From Fratercula arctica (Eukaryota; Chordata; Aves; Charadriiformes; Alcidae), in assembly GCA_947846985.1 (NCBI GenBank), contig CANTUZ010000020.1, forward strand, positions 5,863,459-5,927,458: a stretch of DNA of 64,000 nt, written 5' to 3'. Under the pieces are notes generated by a model. That model searched no databases and was not told the DNA's origin. It was given only the letters and a program-made list of their open reading frames with translations. How positions within the stretch are numbered: position 1 is the first letter of the stretch; each line of letters starts with the position of its first letter. A program made the position numbers and the translations under genes. Below, one piece after another: positions 34,290 through 62,875 of the stretch.

Positions 34290-35400
34290 ACTAGGGAAAG
34301 AACAGGATCTATTTATAAACCCCCAAACGTTGTTCCTGGTGCTCAGGCCACAGACAAGCCTATTTCCAGGAGCAATAAGGGCGAAATTGCAGCCATAAAA
34401 CTCCAGTAATCAAATGTGAAAAGAACAGCCCAATTCATTAACACCCAGACAAGCTGATAGAGACATTCTTAGTTATCAAATATTACCATGGAGTTAATTT
34501 TTACCTGAGTTGTTTAAGCCCGGCCATCCTCCTTCCCTTTTCTTAGACATTTTGCCATAGGGCAGCACTGAACATTTGTAATTAGATTCCTTCACTGAAG
34601 TTAATTATGAAGCGACAATAAAGCCTGAGTGGTTTCCATTTTCCTAAGTATTATTTTGAACCAAACCCAGATCCTTTGTTTTGGCATTGATATTTGTAAT
34701 TTTAAGTTTAATATGAACCCTGGGGTGTACTCTTGAGAGAAATAGATATAGACACATTCATGTTGTATTACGCCGTGCATCTATTTTATATTGTGTTATT
34801 ATACTTTCACATTATTTTATATACACTTGTCTGCACAAACATCTCTATATAGTGGAGCAGATACAAGATTTCTCGTCTGGGAGATGTCTACATTAATTAG
34901 CTGTTTCTCACCCCGCTGATGTCAGACCAGTAGCCCCCATTAGCAGCACCAGTACTTTGCAGGTTCCAGCTTGACCCGGCACCTGGGGAAACGGTGGGGG
35001 GTCCTGAGTGTCCCATGAACCAATTCTGGATTAGGAAGGAGAGGTTTTAGCATGGTTATTAGTGACGTGCTCCGTTTTAAGCCATGAAGTGTCCAATCAA
35101 CACTGAGCTAAATTTCCATTAGAAATGTGTGTTAGCTACTTAAATATAACAAGACCCTGGATGCTTATTGGAAGAAAAAGCAAGAGATTCTTGTGGTTAT
35201 CATTGCCAGTTTAGGTAACTGTCTGATTACATACAATTATATGTCACCCTCCAGCTAAGCGTTCACAGAGGAGAAAAGATGCTGGAATTTAAACAGGTCA
35301 ATATTAATGCTGCGATTGTATTTGATAATTAAAAGTGTCACCTCCATTAGCTTGCCCTGATAACCAGGCTTGAAAAGCCAGCACCGGGATGTCCAAAAGC
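34290..35400. promoter_or_regulatory. Long AT-rich unique block, candidate non-coding elements
   Basis: About 1.1 kb with few CpG, no open frame longer than 60 codons starting with ATG, and no recognisable repeat beyond the A-run at its edge. It has many TTAAT and TAATT cores. Such blocks between developmental genes are often conserved enhancers, which cannot be tested from one genome. Confidence 0.3.
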
Positions 35401-37401
35401 CTTTCCACTATTTACAAAGCGATGGTGATTAGCCAGCAGCAGAGCAATCCCATACATTCAGAAGGTGGAATAAAAGCTGGCCTAGGGGGGCGCGGAGGGT
35501 GAGCACAGACAAAGCTAAAATGGGGGGGTGGAGGATGAACTCGAAGCTGTTTTGCTGCTGTTCCCGAGGGAAGAACGGCCCCCGGCGGCGGGCAGCACTG
35601 CGGTCCCCAGCCCAATGCCCCTTTCCGAGGAATGTTTGCTCAGACCCACACAACCTCACCCAAGCAAGGTCCAAACCTGCGGTTCCAGGGATGCTTCCAA
35701 CGTGTCTTTGTGGGTCTTCACTCTTCTGCATTGGGCATGGAAAATGAGAGAGGGACCTAAGCCATCTGCATTTTATACAACCTTTATCAAGCATCACTTG
35801 ACCTTGTCAGTGCTGATAAAGCCCTGTGAAGTGCATGCCAGATAAAACGTAACTTTTAATTGAGTATACTTGTTATATTAAACATATTAACAAGGTGCAG
35901 ATGAATACAAATGACCCCATGGTCAATGCCGTCGATTCACATTGACATTTCTTTCACCTTTGCTGAGCTGAAGGAGTCAATAACCTCTCAAAGGTCGCAT
36001 GTGGAGTGGAAATGCCTCTGGCCAGTGGCTGAGCTGCTGCCTGCCTCCAGTGACCACCACAATGCAATGGCCACGAGAAGCCAGCACAGAGCTCAGCATC
36101 CCCGGGGTCCCCTCTAAAATACCATACCCCGCTCCTCCAGCCTTTAGGAAAGCTCCGGGAATCCCAGTTCCATTCATATTTTATTCTTGGTATAAATTTA
36201 GACTAACCCAAGGCACAAGTGAAAAACAATCATCTCCTCTTTTATTCCCTAACTTCACAAATCACGTAAAAATTCACTCAATGTTGGGTTAGAAAACCCC
36301 AGTTCTGCACAGGACGGCCAGCGTCAGAGCTAAAAGAGCCCATAGGATCGATCTGCTGAGGTTAAAATCTACTGGTTTGAAGTGGGAGATGGTAGGATGT
36401 GGCCCAACCGCCTTCCTAAGGTTCATGTCAAGCTTTGCTCTCAATTTGAGGGAAATAAGATCAAACGACCTGCCTGAGGAGCGGATGCTGCTCTGACATG
36501 ATACATTTGCATTGGCTCCAACTAGGAGTAGCTGCCCGTCCCTCTATTAGCACCACACTACAATGAACGGCCTCAGTGTCGAGCGTCTGTATAAAAACTA
36601 CATGTTGGGGCAGCCCTGAACTCCCCACTGTGATCCCCAGTGTGCCGTGCCTCCCCCTTCTGGGTTAGATTTATCCTTTTTAGTACCCAATTTAGCAAGA
36701 CAAAAACTAAGATCCTTCAGAAAAAGCAGTAAGACCTCTTGTTCCAGATCCCCATGTTTCTTTTTTAATGCTTCCTTAAGGGTCTCCATTTTTCTGTCAC
36801 TTATCATCACCCAGAATAATTTTGGGCTGTTAGAGAAAGTTCATTGCTGTAATTGCAACCATATTGGTCATTAAAGTTGACAGACAGCTGCTGGAGAAGG
36901 CACTCGCTGATTCCCACTGCTCAGCAGATGCCTCTCAGCGTTTGCTAAAATGTTAGCTTGAATTTATGAAATGGAGGCAAACGCGTTTTACCTTAAGGAC
37001 TGATCGTTTCAAGGAAGGGAAAACACGGAGAACTCATCCAGGCCTTTGATTTGCAAACGGTGTTTGCCTGCTCCTTCCCCAGCTAGCGTGGGAGTTCTCC
37101 TTATTTTTCACCCCGTTTTCTGCCCGCATCTACCGCGCTTTGCTTTGCATTTACTACCGGAAAATTCTTCCCTGCTGCGATGGCAGAAGTTGTTTTCCAA
37201 AGGCTGGAGGCCAGGGGCAATCCCAGAGCCCCGGCTTCGCCGGACAGGGCTCGCCTCCAGATTTCCACTTACCCGTTTATTGCTGGTGTGATTCACTAAG
37301 TAAATATTTCTCACCAATATACTCCGCTTATACAATAAATGCCACACACCACGTGTTAGAAAAGAAGGACCCTCTCAGGAAGGCTTTTTTAACCAGTAAA
37401 C

Positions 37402-37407
37402 TTTATT
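37402..37407 (-). terminator. PLXNA2: Candidate distal PLXNA2 polyadenylation signal AATAAA
   Basis: Gene-strand context is TATATAAATAAAGTTTACTGG, with U-rich upstream sequence and a GT-rich element about 45-60 bases downstream. Confidence 0.5.
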
Positions 37408-40400
37408 TATATATAACAACAGTACAAAGTGAGTCCTTGGCTTGCAAAATAGGAGTGTTTCATATTTACAATAGGTACACAATAATATATTAGAATAATA
37501 ACAAAACCCCCTTTTTTTCCTTGGAACATTTTTAAATACTTAAACTTTCTTACATTTTTTTCCACAACACTTGTAAAAACAACAAAAAACAGACAGTCAT
37601 CTTAAAAAAAAAATATATAATACAGAACTCCAGTGTGTCAAGTATAACGGGGAGGGGAGGAGCCAGAGAACGACACGGTGGAATGGGTACGGATACAAAG
37701 CAATTCATTATTCCTGCCAACACACAAATCCCCCCAAACCGGCCTGTGTTTATTTTAAGGAGGGGGGGCTGGGGGGCAGAAGAAATCAGAATCTGTTCCA
37801 CAGCCGACATCTCTACATTCTGTGACATTTTTGGGGACTCCAGAAGTTTTAGTACCTGTACATTCCCTTCCCCTTGCTGCTTCCCATCGCTTCTCATAAC
37901 GGCCCCCAAGGTGCCACTAACACAGAAACGCTCGTCAAGAAGAGAAGGACGTTTTGCTGCAGTGTCTTCTGAAGTTATGAAATAACGTGGCAAAATCAGC
38001 TCAGCAGCTCCTTTACTTTGCGCCGGCTCCTCTTGCCTTTCTGCTCTCCAGTCCACGAGGTGGAAACATCTGATGGAGAAGCTGTTGCATAAACTTCCAA
38101 GCTTATTCAAAATAGAGGTATTAAAAAAAAAAAAAAAAAAAAAAAATCTCAACGGAAAAGGCCATACGGGAAATCTCGTGTTTCATTTGGCAGCCTCGGG
38201 AGGCCCAGAGAGTTTGGGATATTGTCCGTGCGATGGGACGGACCCTGCAGGTCTTTTGAGCATGTTCTTAGGCGCTGCAGGAAGGTCTATTTTTTTAATT
38301 ATTATATTCCACTTTAACAAAGAAAGGAGAGGAATGGGTAACACGGGGGCAAAGGGGGATCTGAAAGAACAAGCAGACAGACACGGCCGCGCTGGCAGCA
38401 CGGCCAGGACACCCTCGGCTGCGGCTGAGCTCCGGGCGGGACGAGGAGCTGCTTTTCCCACGAGGAGCAGCCGGTCCCTGCCGTCCCACGCTGCCTTCGC
38501 CCCCAGCCTTCCCCAGAACGGGACCACCACCCAAAGCTGGGGAGTTTTCTCGATGAACAGAGGCTTTGCACAAAGCCTTCCAGGCAGCGAAAATCGGCTC
38601 GGAGACTGCCATCCTCTTCCCCTTCAAAACCAACCCGACCAGCCTACATTTAAATTGCACATTCAGGGTTGCTCAGCTCGGCAGATCCTGAATGGCACCT
38701 TCTTCGCAGTGCATACTTTTACTCCAATAATTTCCCCACCGAATGTCTAATTTAAAAAAGAAAAAAAGCATCCTGTCCACAGGGCTGCTGGGCGGCCTCA
38801 TGGCTGTCACCAGCACTTTGCCTTTGGCCTCCAACCCACCGGTTTTGGTGGCCCTGGGCGAAGGCTGGGAGGGGGCTGGGGCGGCACGGGAGTTTTCACC
38901 GAAGACACATTCACTAAACAGCGGGGACTGCTCCCCTAGCTCTACCGAGTACGCAACTATATACAAGGTCGCAGCTCCCTGCGTTATTGGCTTGCGGTTA
39001 ATGGTACAAATGCAATTCTGAAATCGGATGGCTGAAGCTTTGTGGCATTTTGATGCATCTTTGATGTCAGTTATTTATCCTTCTCTGAACATGTTTTCTT
39101 CTCTCCAGGGTACAGTCACTCATGAGCTTTCCCTGCTGTCCCAGCTTATTCAAGTCAGTCTGGTTTAGTTTCATTTAGTTTGGCGAGCCGAGTCCCCGTG
39201 ACGGGTGCGCTCTGACAGCACTGCAAAGGGGATGGAGAGGAGCCGGCGAGAGGGGAGAAGGTGGCCGGGCTGTGGCCGGGGAACAGGCTGGAGGCACGGC
39301 CTTGGACAGGAGCATCGCGGGGACCGCGCCGGGACCTGCTCTGCCCTTTGCCAACGTGCTGCCCCGGGGATAGGGCAAGGGCAGGTCGGTCCTCCCCATC
39401 CCCGCCGGCTGCTTGGGACTTCTGCAAATAAGACCCTTTCCACGCAGACTTGAATGACTCGCACTGAGGTGCTCGGAGCCCGCAGTGTGCAGGAACGCAA
39501 CCCCAGAGCTTTAAGCCCTCTTGCTTTTGTCCTCCACACGCCTACCCAAGTTGTTTCCTACATCATGACATTTTTGGTGAAGTCCAGCAGAAGGTAGGAG
39601 AGAGAACTCACGTGGGGATGGGCCGTTGGGATTTTAAGACAGTGTGTTGAAGGCACTGCTGTGATGAAGGTCTCTTGCACTCGCCATCCCCGCTGTGTGA
39701 CAGCACCGAGACCCTGCGGGAAGTGCCGCCATCCAGCACGGCCACGTCCAGCCTCCCTCGGGGATAAACCCCCCCGACGTACGTGCTGCCGGGGATGCTG
39801 CCCACCAGCAGCCGTTTAATTTCTCAACGCTGGTCCCTGTGGTGGGTCTTCAGGCAGCTGCGGACTGGTCCATGCTGGCTCCCTCAGGGGCTCCAGCACT
39901 TTGGCCGTGCTGATCTCTCCTGCCTCCATTTAAATGTAAATTCATCCTTTATGGCAAAGCGTGGACCACTTGATGTCCACATCCTTCGCACTTTGGTGGG
40001 ATGCAGCGTTGTGGTGCTCCACAGCGGGGCTCATGCAAAGACAAGCTTGCCTATAACTTAGACTCTTGTATATGGGTTTTTAATAAAGGCTTTCAAAGCG
40101 GAGAAGCATTTGATTAGCACCTTGCTCTCCCTTGGAGTGGGTGCTTTGATAGCTCATGAGCAGAAGATTAAATGGAATTATTTAAGCAGTGACACCAGGC
40201 AGAGAGATTCCGGAAAAATGACGTCTCCCACTTTGATGTCGAAATACCTGAAACGAAGTGAACTGGAGAATCAAAACACCAACCGGCCTTGCAGGAGGAA
40301 GGGGGCAATGAGAGGGATGCGAAATCGTTTCATCTAAGGCAAAGCCACTGCCCCCTCCTGACCCAACCCCAAGTCCAGTTTCCTGCAAGCACAAAGAAAT

Positions 40401-42461
40401 TGCCATTTTGAGATCTGAAGCTTCTTCTTCCCAAAGGAGTACTGGAAAAGACGGATGCAAACAGGGCAGTAGATTACAAGCGCTTTGCCCCAAGGGGATA
40501 TGTTGCTGCATTCCATATAATTGCCTGTAAAGATCCATAATTGGTGTCAACCACCACCAGTAGATACTTGGCAGATTATTTATAGGCCACCCCTTCCAGC
40601 CAGCACCGTGCTGTTCCCTGTGCCATCCTCCTAACGCCTTTCCAGGTGATGGATTTGCTTGTGGGGTGCTCCTGGCCGGAAGGCAGAGAGCAGGAGGAGC
40701 AAAGCAGGCTTAAAAGCAGCCACGCAAAAGCCTCTCAAATAGATGTGAAGAGAAGAGGACCACGAGGGCCCGACTCGGGCTGGTGGGCAAGCACATGTTC
40801 ACCAGCACCCAGCTGATGAAAAGCCAGGTCTTTGCTTTGGGCAGTATTCATATTTTGTGAATCCTGCAGAAATAACTATTCAGACTAATATTTAGAAGTG
40901 TTTGGAAACCACCTGGAGCGCTTTCTTTGGGTTTCAGAGTACCATAAGCATTTGGTGAACGAACTGAATACAAATACCCAAAATGACGACCACAACTGGA
41001 ATACAGACCTGGCGATCACTCCCATGAGCTGCACCCTGGATCCTGCAAACAGCAGTAACAGAAACCAGTACAAAAATGAGACCTGGAGGATTTCAAAGCC
41101 TGACACCCTGCAATCCCCTGTAACACCAGCAGCAAAGGGCAGGGCCGGCTGGCGGCTGCTGCAACGACGGCTCATCCATCAGACCTTCCTCAGACAACCC
41201 GGACATTGGCATATTTTTGGTCTTTGAAATTAGATTCACTGCGCAGCAGAAGGATCCCCGGGAAGGGAACTCTCCCGATAACGGGCAGTACGAATCCTGC
41301 TCTGCTTCTCAGTCTCCGTTTCTCCCAGCTCTCTCCGTGTCTCAGTAAATCCGAGCCCTCCAGTTACAAAGCTCAGGCTGCTGTAAATGTCAAGAACTTA
41401 TTGCACAAGGTTGATCATTAGTATTTTCTTCCAGAGTACTAACAGGGCCCAGAGAAACTCACAAAAGTGGATTACCAAAAGAAAGTGGGCTTGGCATGGC
41501 TTTTACTGAATGGTAATTAAACCAACAAGTTTCCTGAGTATTTCTCTACATGCTTCTCCCCTCCCCTGTTGCCGGCTCCCCTTCGGACTGTGTCTCCAGA
41601 CCAAAGGCCGGCAGCGCTCCCGGTGCTCGGGGAGCCCGTGGTGACCCCCCTGGGCTCCGCTGGGCAGGAGGAGTGGGACAGATATGAAAATGGATTTTCC
41701 TTCGACACACACCGGCTGCAAACTAGGGTCCTGCTCTGGCAGGGCACTGCCTGGGACCGAGCAGATGCCGGGAGCTATTTTGCTGCCACTGCCAAGTTCA
41801 TGCAGTCAATACTTGTATTTCCATTAGACCTAATCACCCTGTCCTCCCCGCTGCAGCCTGCCCAAATATCAATATTTATTACAGAGAGAAATATTTACAG
41901 CATTCCTTCCCCTCCTGGCACTCTACAAAGGGACACACATAAGCTTTGGTGTCTTTGAAAGAAATAACACTCACAAACATTTGCCTGTCACTGGCCACAA
42001 GAACACGTGCCGTGGGGGCCAGCGAGGAACTGAATATAACAACGAGACGCCGAGACAGAGACAAGAGAGCAGCGGAGCCGGCCCGTGGATGCTGGTTAAG
42101 GATTTCCCCTGGCTACAGCAAAGATTTCTTTCCCATCCCCATTGGAAATACAAGTCCTGCGCCTGACCCCGGGCAACACCGCGAATGCTGGCAGAGAAAC
42201 TCAAAGGGAGCCCGTGCTGACCAAACCCTGCAAGTCAAACAGAAAAGCAATAAATATCTCCTCTCGCGACTCTTTTCAAGTATTGCTCACTGTAAACATT
42301 GGGGGTTTGTTGTTTTTTACTGCAAGAAATCAGAGGCGACTGCCCGAAACCACCACCAAAATGCAATCGAGGAGGTTTCATCTCAGCTCTGCCGATGGGG
42401 AGAGGGCAGCCAGCCGCTTCTGCTCAGACCATACGGCAGGAACTGGCACGATCACGACCAC

Positions 42462-43076
42462 AGCCATGGCACCATGCTGGCTGCTGCCCCATCACCGCGC
42501 CGACCACAGCTGGCCACGGCCATGACCACAGCGACGGCCACGGCACTGCGCTGGCTGCTGCCCCATCACCACGCTGACCGCGGCTGGCCATGACCATGGC
42601 CACACCATGCCACCACTCTGGCTACTGCCCCATCACCACGCCAACCGCAGCTGGCCATGGCCACGGCCACCGCCATGGCACTGCGCTGGCTGCTGCCCCA
42701 TCACCGCGTTGACCACAGCTGGCCATGGCCATGGCCACGCCATGCCACCGCTCTGGCTACTGCCCCATCACCACGCCAACCGCAGTTGGCCATGGCCACG
42801 GCCACGGCCACCGCCACGGCACTGCGCTGGCTGCTGCCCCATCACCGCGTTGACCACAGCTGGCCATGGCCATGGCACCGCGCCGGCTGCTGCCCCATCA
42901 CCGCGTTGACCGCAGCTGGCCATGGCCACGGCACCATGCCGGCTGCTGCCCCATCACCGCGTTGACCGCAGCTGGCCATGGCCACGGCACCATGCCGGCT
43001 GCTGCCCCATCACCGCGTTGACCACAGCTGGCCACGGCCATGGCACCGCGCCGGCTGCTGCCCCATCACCGCGCTG
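42462..43076. repeat. 56-bp minisatellite
   Basis: About 11 imperfect copies of a 56-bp unit containing GGCTGCTGCCCCATCACCGC and TGGCCATGGCCACGGC. Some units are internally modified (CACCACGCCAACCGC). Copies at about 42922 and 42978 are nearly identical with an exact 56-base offset. GGCCATGGCC is itself palindromic. It lies 0.9-1.5 kb past the PLXNA2 stop. The WLLPHHRVD-type plus-strand frames come from the repeat. Confidence 0.97.
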
Positions 43077-43947
43077 GTGCCCACCGAGGACGAATGGGGG
43101 TGGAAAAGGGGAAAGCATTTAAAATCAGATCTTTCCTCGTTCAACAGTAAATGGGACTTAAAAAAAATATATATATATTGACACTATATAAATACATAGA
43201 TAAAGCTGGATTTCAAGACAGGTTGGATGATTTGATGGTTTTGCAATTCAGGTAAAGTTCCTTCTAGTGCCTATAAGTTACTCAGCCACTGAACTATTTT
43301 CTGGCTAAACTGCTATTTTACTTGTGTAAAAAGGTGTGGTGCAAACTTGTGCTCATATTTTTTGTAAGATCCCAAAAAGAAGAAAATTTCGGTTTTTCCA
43401 GACTTTCCAATTGGCTTAAGAGTCCGTTCGCAGAGCACCTGAGCCACGTCCTCGGGAGTCTCTCGAGGACAGGATTCAGAGCTGGACCTTGTTGCCAGGA
43501 TTTCCTCTGTGGCCTCTGTGGTTTTTGCTCTATTTCTCTTTTTTTTTTTTCCTTTTTCTTTCTTTTTCTTTCTTTTTTTTTTTAAAAAAAAAAACCCTTT
43601 AAATAAAGTTTTATTTTCTAATATACATCAAACAATTTTCATGCAAAGCAGCGGTCATGGAGACATCCAGACTTTCCAGGTTCCTTCTTTCCGTGTATGC
43701 TCGAAAAAATGACCCATCTTGATTTGACTTTGATTGAGATGCTTTGTCTTTTTCTCTTCCTGCCTTTTCAAACCGGATCCTACAGGATTTTTGAACGCAG
43801 TCAGTCCTTGGGCCAGTCTCTGCTCCCTCCAGAAAGAGCCTTGGTATTTGTGTGTGTCCGGCGCCTTTCTTGCTTGTTCTCCCTCTTAATTCCCGAGAGT
43901 CCGTGCGATCTCTGTCCTTCGCCGCCCGCGAGCGCCGCAACCTTTCT

Positions 43948-59393
<15,446 letters not shown>

Positions 59394-59940
59394 CTAGGGA
59401 AGCCAGAAGCACACACACGTTATATACAAAACCAAATCATGCACCAGAGACCCCAAATCTGCCCGGGCACAGCTCCGGAGCAGGCAGGCAGCAGGATGTG
59501 GCCAGCGCTGGTCCGCCCCGGGCTGCACTGAGCTGACAGCAGCTTGCCCAGCTGACAGCCCGTCACAGCCCTGATGGGGCTGGTGACAGGGAGCCTGGTG
59601 ACACTCGGCTCCTTGCACGTGGTGCAAATTACAGCCTGGCTCAGTAAATCACTGGGATTTGCAGCGGTTGCTGGCAATCAGGGACAGCAGAGTGACAATG
59701 GCAGGGAAATTGCAGCTTTCTCCCCAGTCCCACCCCGCGTCCTCTCCCCACATTGTGCCCGAGATTATCTCTAATTTAAATACAATACGTCCTAATGATA
59801 GTTTTTAATGCTGGCTCTGCGGGACCTGGAGACTTTCCTTGAAGCACCACAATCATTTTATTCTGGGACAGGGCGGCTGTGCTGGTGGCAGGGGGTCTCA
59901 CAGGCCACATCTGAGCCCCCAGCATGCAGCTGAGGCTGGG

Positions 59941-60470
59941 GGCAGCAGGGCTGCAGGCAGGGCTGGAGGCAGGGTGGCAGGGCTGCAGGCAGGGCGGCAG
60001 GCAGGGTGGCAGGGCTGCAGGCAGGGCTGGAGGCAGGGTGGCAGGGCTGGAGGCAGGGTGGCAGGGCTGGAGGCAGGGAGGCAGGGCTGGAGGCAGGGTG
60101 GCAGGGCTGCAGGCAGGGCTGGAGGCAGGGTGGCAGGGCTGCAGGCAGGGCGGCAGGCAGGGTGGCAGGGCTGCAGGCAGGGCTGGAGGCAGGGTGGCAG
60201 GGCTGGAGGCAGGGTGGCAGGGCTGCAGGCAGCGTGGCAGGGCTGGAGGCAGGGAGGCAGGGCTGCAGGCAGGGCTGGAGGCAGGGTGGCAGGGCTGGAG
60301 GCAGGGTGGCAGGGCTGGAGGCAGGGAGGCAGGGCTGGAGGCAGAGCTGGAGGCAGGGTGGCAGGGCTGCAGGCAGGGAGGCAGGGCTGGAGGCAGAGCT
60401 GGAGGCAGGGTGGCAGGGCTGCAGGCAGGGCTGCAGACAGGGTGGCAGGGTGGCAGGGCTGCAGGCAGGC
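59941..60470. repeat. 10/20-bp G-rich minisatellite
   Basis: About 530 bp of GGCAGGGCTG / GAGGCAGGGT decamers, usually alternating to give a 20-bp unit, with longer blocks repeated inside the array. It produces false open frames of more than 300 codons on both strands (QAGLEAGWQG and SPATLPPALP types). Confidence 0.97.
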
Positions 60471-62711
60471 AAGGCTGCTGCCAGCCCAGCCAGCTGCCAA
60501 CGTGCCCCCGGGCAGGATGGCTCTGCACCATTGGCTTTGCCATTGCGACCAGCCTTCCCCTCATGCCACATGCGATACTAAGGTCTGGTCTAAATTTCAG
60601 CAAGCGGAGAGTGATGGATCCAACACCTTGCTCTCTGCAGCACCTGTTCCTCCAGGCACCTCCTGCACCTTCACCGGGACCCTGCAGCAAGGCAGCGTCC
60701 CTGCCGGGGCTGGGCACCTCTCTGCACTTCATCCCCTCGGTCGGCAGCTCTGCTCCCAGTGCCATTCCTGCCAACTGCCTTTTCAACCATCATGCCACCA
60801 ACCTGCCCAGGAGATGCTCAGAGGCCACCACCGTGCACCGAACCTCCTCCTCCACCCGTACCCTGGCCCGGAGCGAGTCACCGTCCCTCTCAGGCCCCCT
60901 TTTCCCCATCCTCCCCCATCTGCTCTGCTGCCTTGAATTAAGGGCTGCCACTTGGTACGTATTTATACAGCATCCCGCATGTTTAAAAACTCTGGCGTTT
61001 AATGAAAAACACACACTACCGAAGCAACAGGGTTTGATCCCAAAGTCAAGCAGATCATGTATAAATGGGAGGCACAGATTTCAGCAAACAAAAACTGACG
61101 CCAGTCGGCAAATGGACCCGGGGTCACATTATCCATCATCTCTTAGGATCACAACATCTGCCAGGAATTTGTGAAAATGTCTGCAGATCCCCAAAGAATT
61201 TAAGCCTGAATTGATTAACTGCCTAAAAATTCATCCTACAAATTGACACACACGTTGTTCTCCTGTTTAAAATATTTCAGTCACCCAATTAAGGAGGAGA
61301 AGCACCAGCCCACCACTGCGCCAGCGAGCCATGGAAAATGGGAGAGTCAGTGATACAAACTAAAGAATAGGTGAAAAACTCAGAAAATGATACATTCAGG
61401 ACTTCAGAGTGAGTATTAATTTAATTAACTACTTTATTAATAGGAAATTAAATTAAGAATTGGCAAGCCTCCCCATTAGCCCTCCCAGTGAAGTAATGCT
61501 GTGTCCCGTCCCCGTTGGCTGCTCATGGCCTGACACCGACACCGTGAAAATAACTGAAATATGGAGTGACAGAGAAGTTGGGGTATATTGTGTGGGAGAA
61601 GGGTATCGGATCCTCCCGTGCCTGGCTATTCCCTTTTATTTCTTTAGCAGAAATACAAGATCATCCGAATGGAACAGCAAAAAGAAACGCCTTGGAACAT
61701 CTCTGTCAAAACCCAGTTCTCCTTCCCTTCAAGCACCGACTCTCGGTCTCACGGCACCTCGGCACAGACTGACGCCGTGAGATATCTGCGGTGCCCCAGT
61801 CCTGGGGACAGCCAACAACTAAGTTAATCATCACTCTCCCACCCTGGCTGAGGAAAGGGGCTGCTTATAACCTGCATCGCTGCGGGGTGCAGCCGCAGGA
61901 GCCCCGAAGGCTCCTCACAAACGAGTCCGTGTATTTACTTTCCCCGCCATCCCTGCCTTTGAAGTGAGGTGGGAGCTGGGGAAGCCATTGCTTAAACCCG
62001 GCCGGCCAGCACGGGCCCTGACCCGGCTGTCTCTCTGCCGCTCTGGGAGGGCAGGCATCGCTCTTACTGGCGGGGCTGGTGTCTGAAACACTGCTATAGA
62101 TCCGTCTATAAAAATAAAAAATAAGCTCTTGAAGATTAACCCGGCAGGGGAGAATCCCTTGGCTTGGCGAAAACCCTTCTCCTATTGACCACATAACAGG
62201 GGCAAAGCACAATCCAGAGATGGTTTTCCAAAGGAGCCTGACGCCAGCAACCAGCGCCTTGGCTGCTCCTCCGACTTTCTGAGGCATCGGGAATAAAACA
62301 AAACTAAACAAGAAGAGCTGAGAGAACCCAAAAAATAAATATGTATTTTATTAATTTTCCCTGCTATATCTAGGTCTCTGAACTGCTGTCTGTGCCAGGA
62401 ACCAGAGCAGCTATTTGATTTAATGTCAACTTTTTTGCTGCCTCCCGCGAGGGGTAGTCATGGAAGAAAGGGAGAGGGGAAAACAAGGAAGAAAGAGAGA
62501 GAGAGAACTGAGCGCCAATTATCAACCGCTGCCACCAGAGAGCTCAAAAAGTAAAAATAAGAAATATCTCACTTTGTGGCTGATCACTCCTTATTAAGTC
62601 AGAACAAGACGTTCCAGCTGTTTTGTGCACCACCAGCACCCGGGAGCGCGCGGGGCACCGGGCTGGGACGGGGCTCCAGCCCCAGGTGTAACGTCGCTGG
62701 AGTGACAGGAC

Positions 62712-62875
62712 AAGGCGTTTTAAACTAGGGGTTTTAAACTAAAAGAGGGTAGATTTCAGACTAGATATAAGGAAGAAATTTTTTACGATGAGGGTGGTGA
62801 AACACTGGCCCAGGTTGCCCAGAGAGGTGGTAGATGGCCCATCCCTGGTAACATTCCAGGTCAGGTTTCCCATGA
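62712..62875 (+). mobile_element. CR1 LINE internal fragment
   Basis: TAGATATAAGGAAGAAATTT, then GTGGTGAAACACTGGCCCAG, then GCCCAGAGAGGTGGTAGATG is the CR1 ORF2 3' portion. The terminal CCTTCCAACC segment is missing, so it is truncated at both ends. It begins with a local duplication of GTTTTAAACTA. Confidence 0.88.

Larger units (their letters stand above)
30560..37390. other. Intergenic DNA up to the PLXNA2 3' end, no gene seen
   Basis: Contains the 33.07-33.48 kb minisatellite, an A21 run at 34261-34281, and a long AT-rich unique stretch at about 34.3-35.4 kb. Another such stretch lies at 35.83-35.99 kb. No coding exon was recognised on either strand. Confidence 0.55.
37395..43947 (-). 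other. PLXNA2: Probable PLXNA2 3' untranslated region
   Basis: Starts after the plexin stop codon and shows no coding signal. A strong 3'-end signature lies at the far end: AATAAA at 37407-37402, then CACGTGGTGTGTGG (about 37360-37347) as a GT-rich downstream element. A second AATAAA on the same strand lies at about 43616-43611, giving a short alternative 3'UTR of about 340 bases. The long form would be about 6.5 kb, somewhat longer than I recall for human PLXNA2 (about 5 kb). It includes a 56-bp minisatellite and an A24 run at 38123-38146. Confidence 0.5.

Noticed and set aside
42299..43181. WLLPHHRVDHSWP repeat frames
   Set aside because: Translation of the 56-bp minisatellite antisense to the PLXNA2 3'UTR.
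59839..61174. Open frames of 365 and 416 codons (plus) and 336 codons (minus) near 60 kb
   Set aside because: They are created by the 10/20-bp minisatellite, which stays open in several frames on both strands. They show no domain, no splice logic and only repeat-derived composition.
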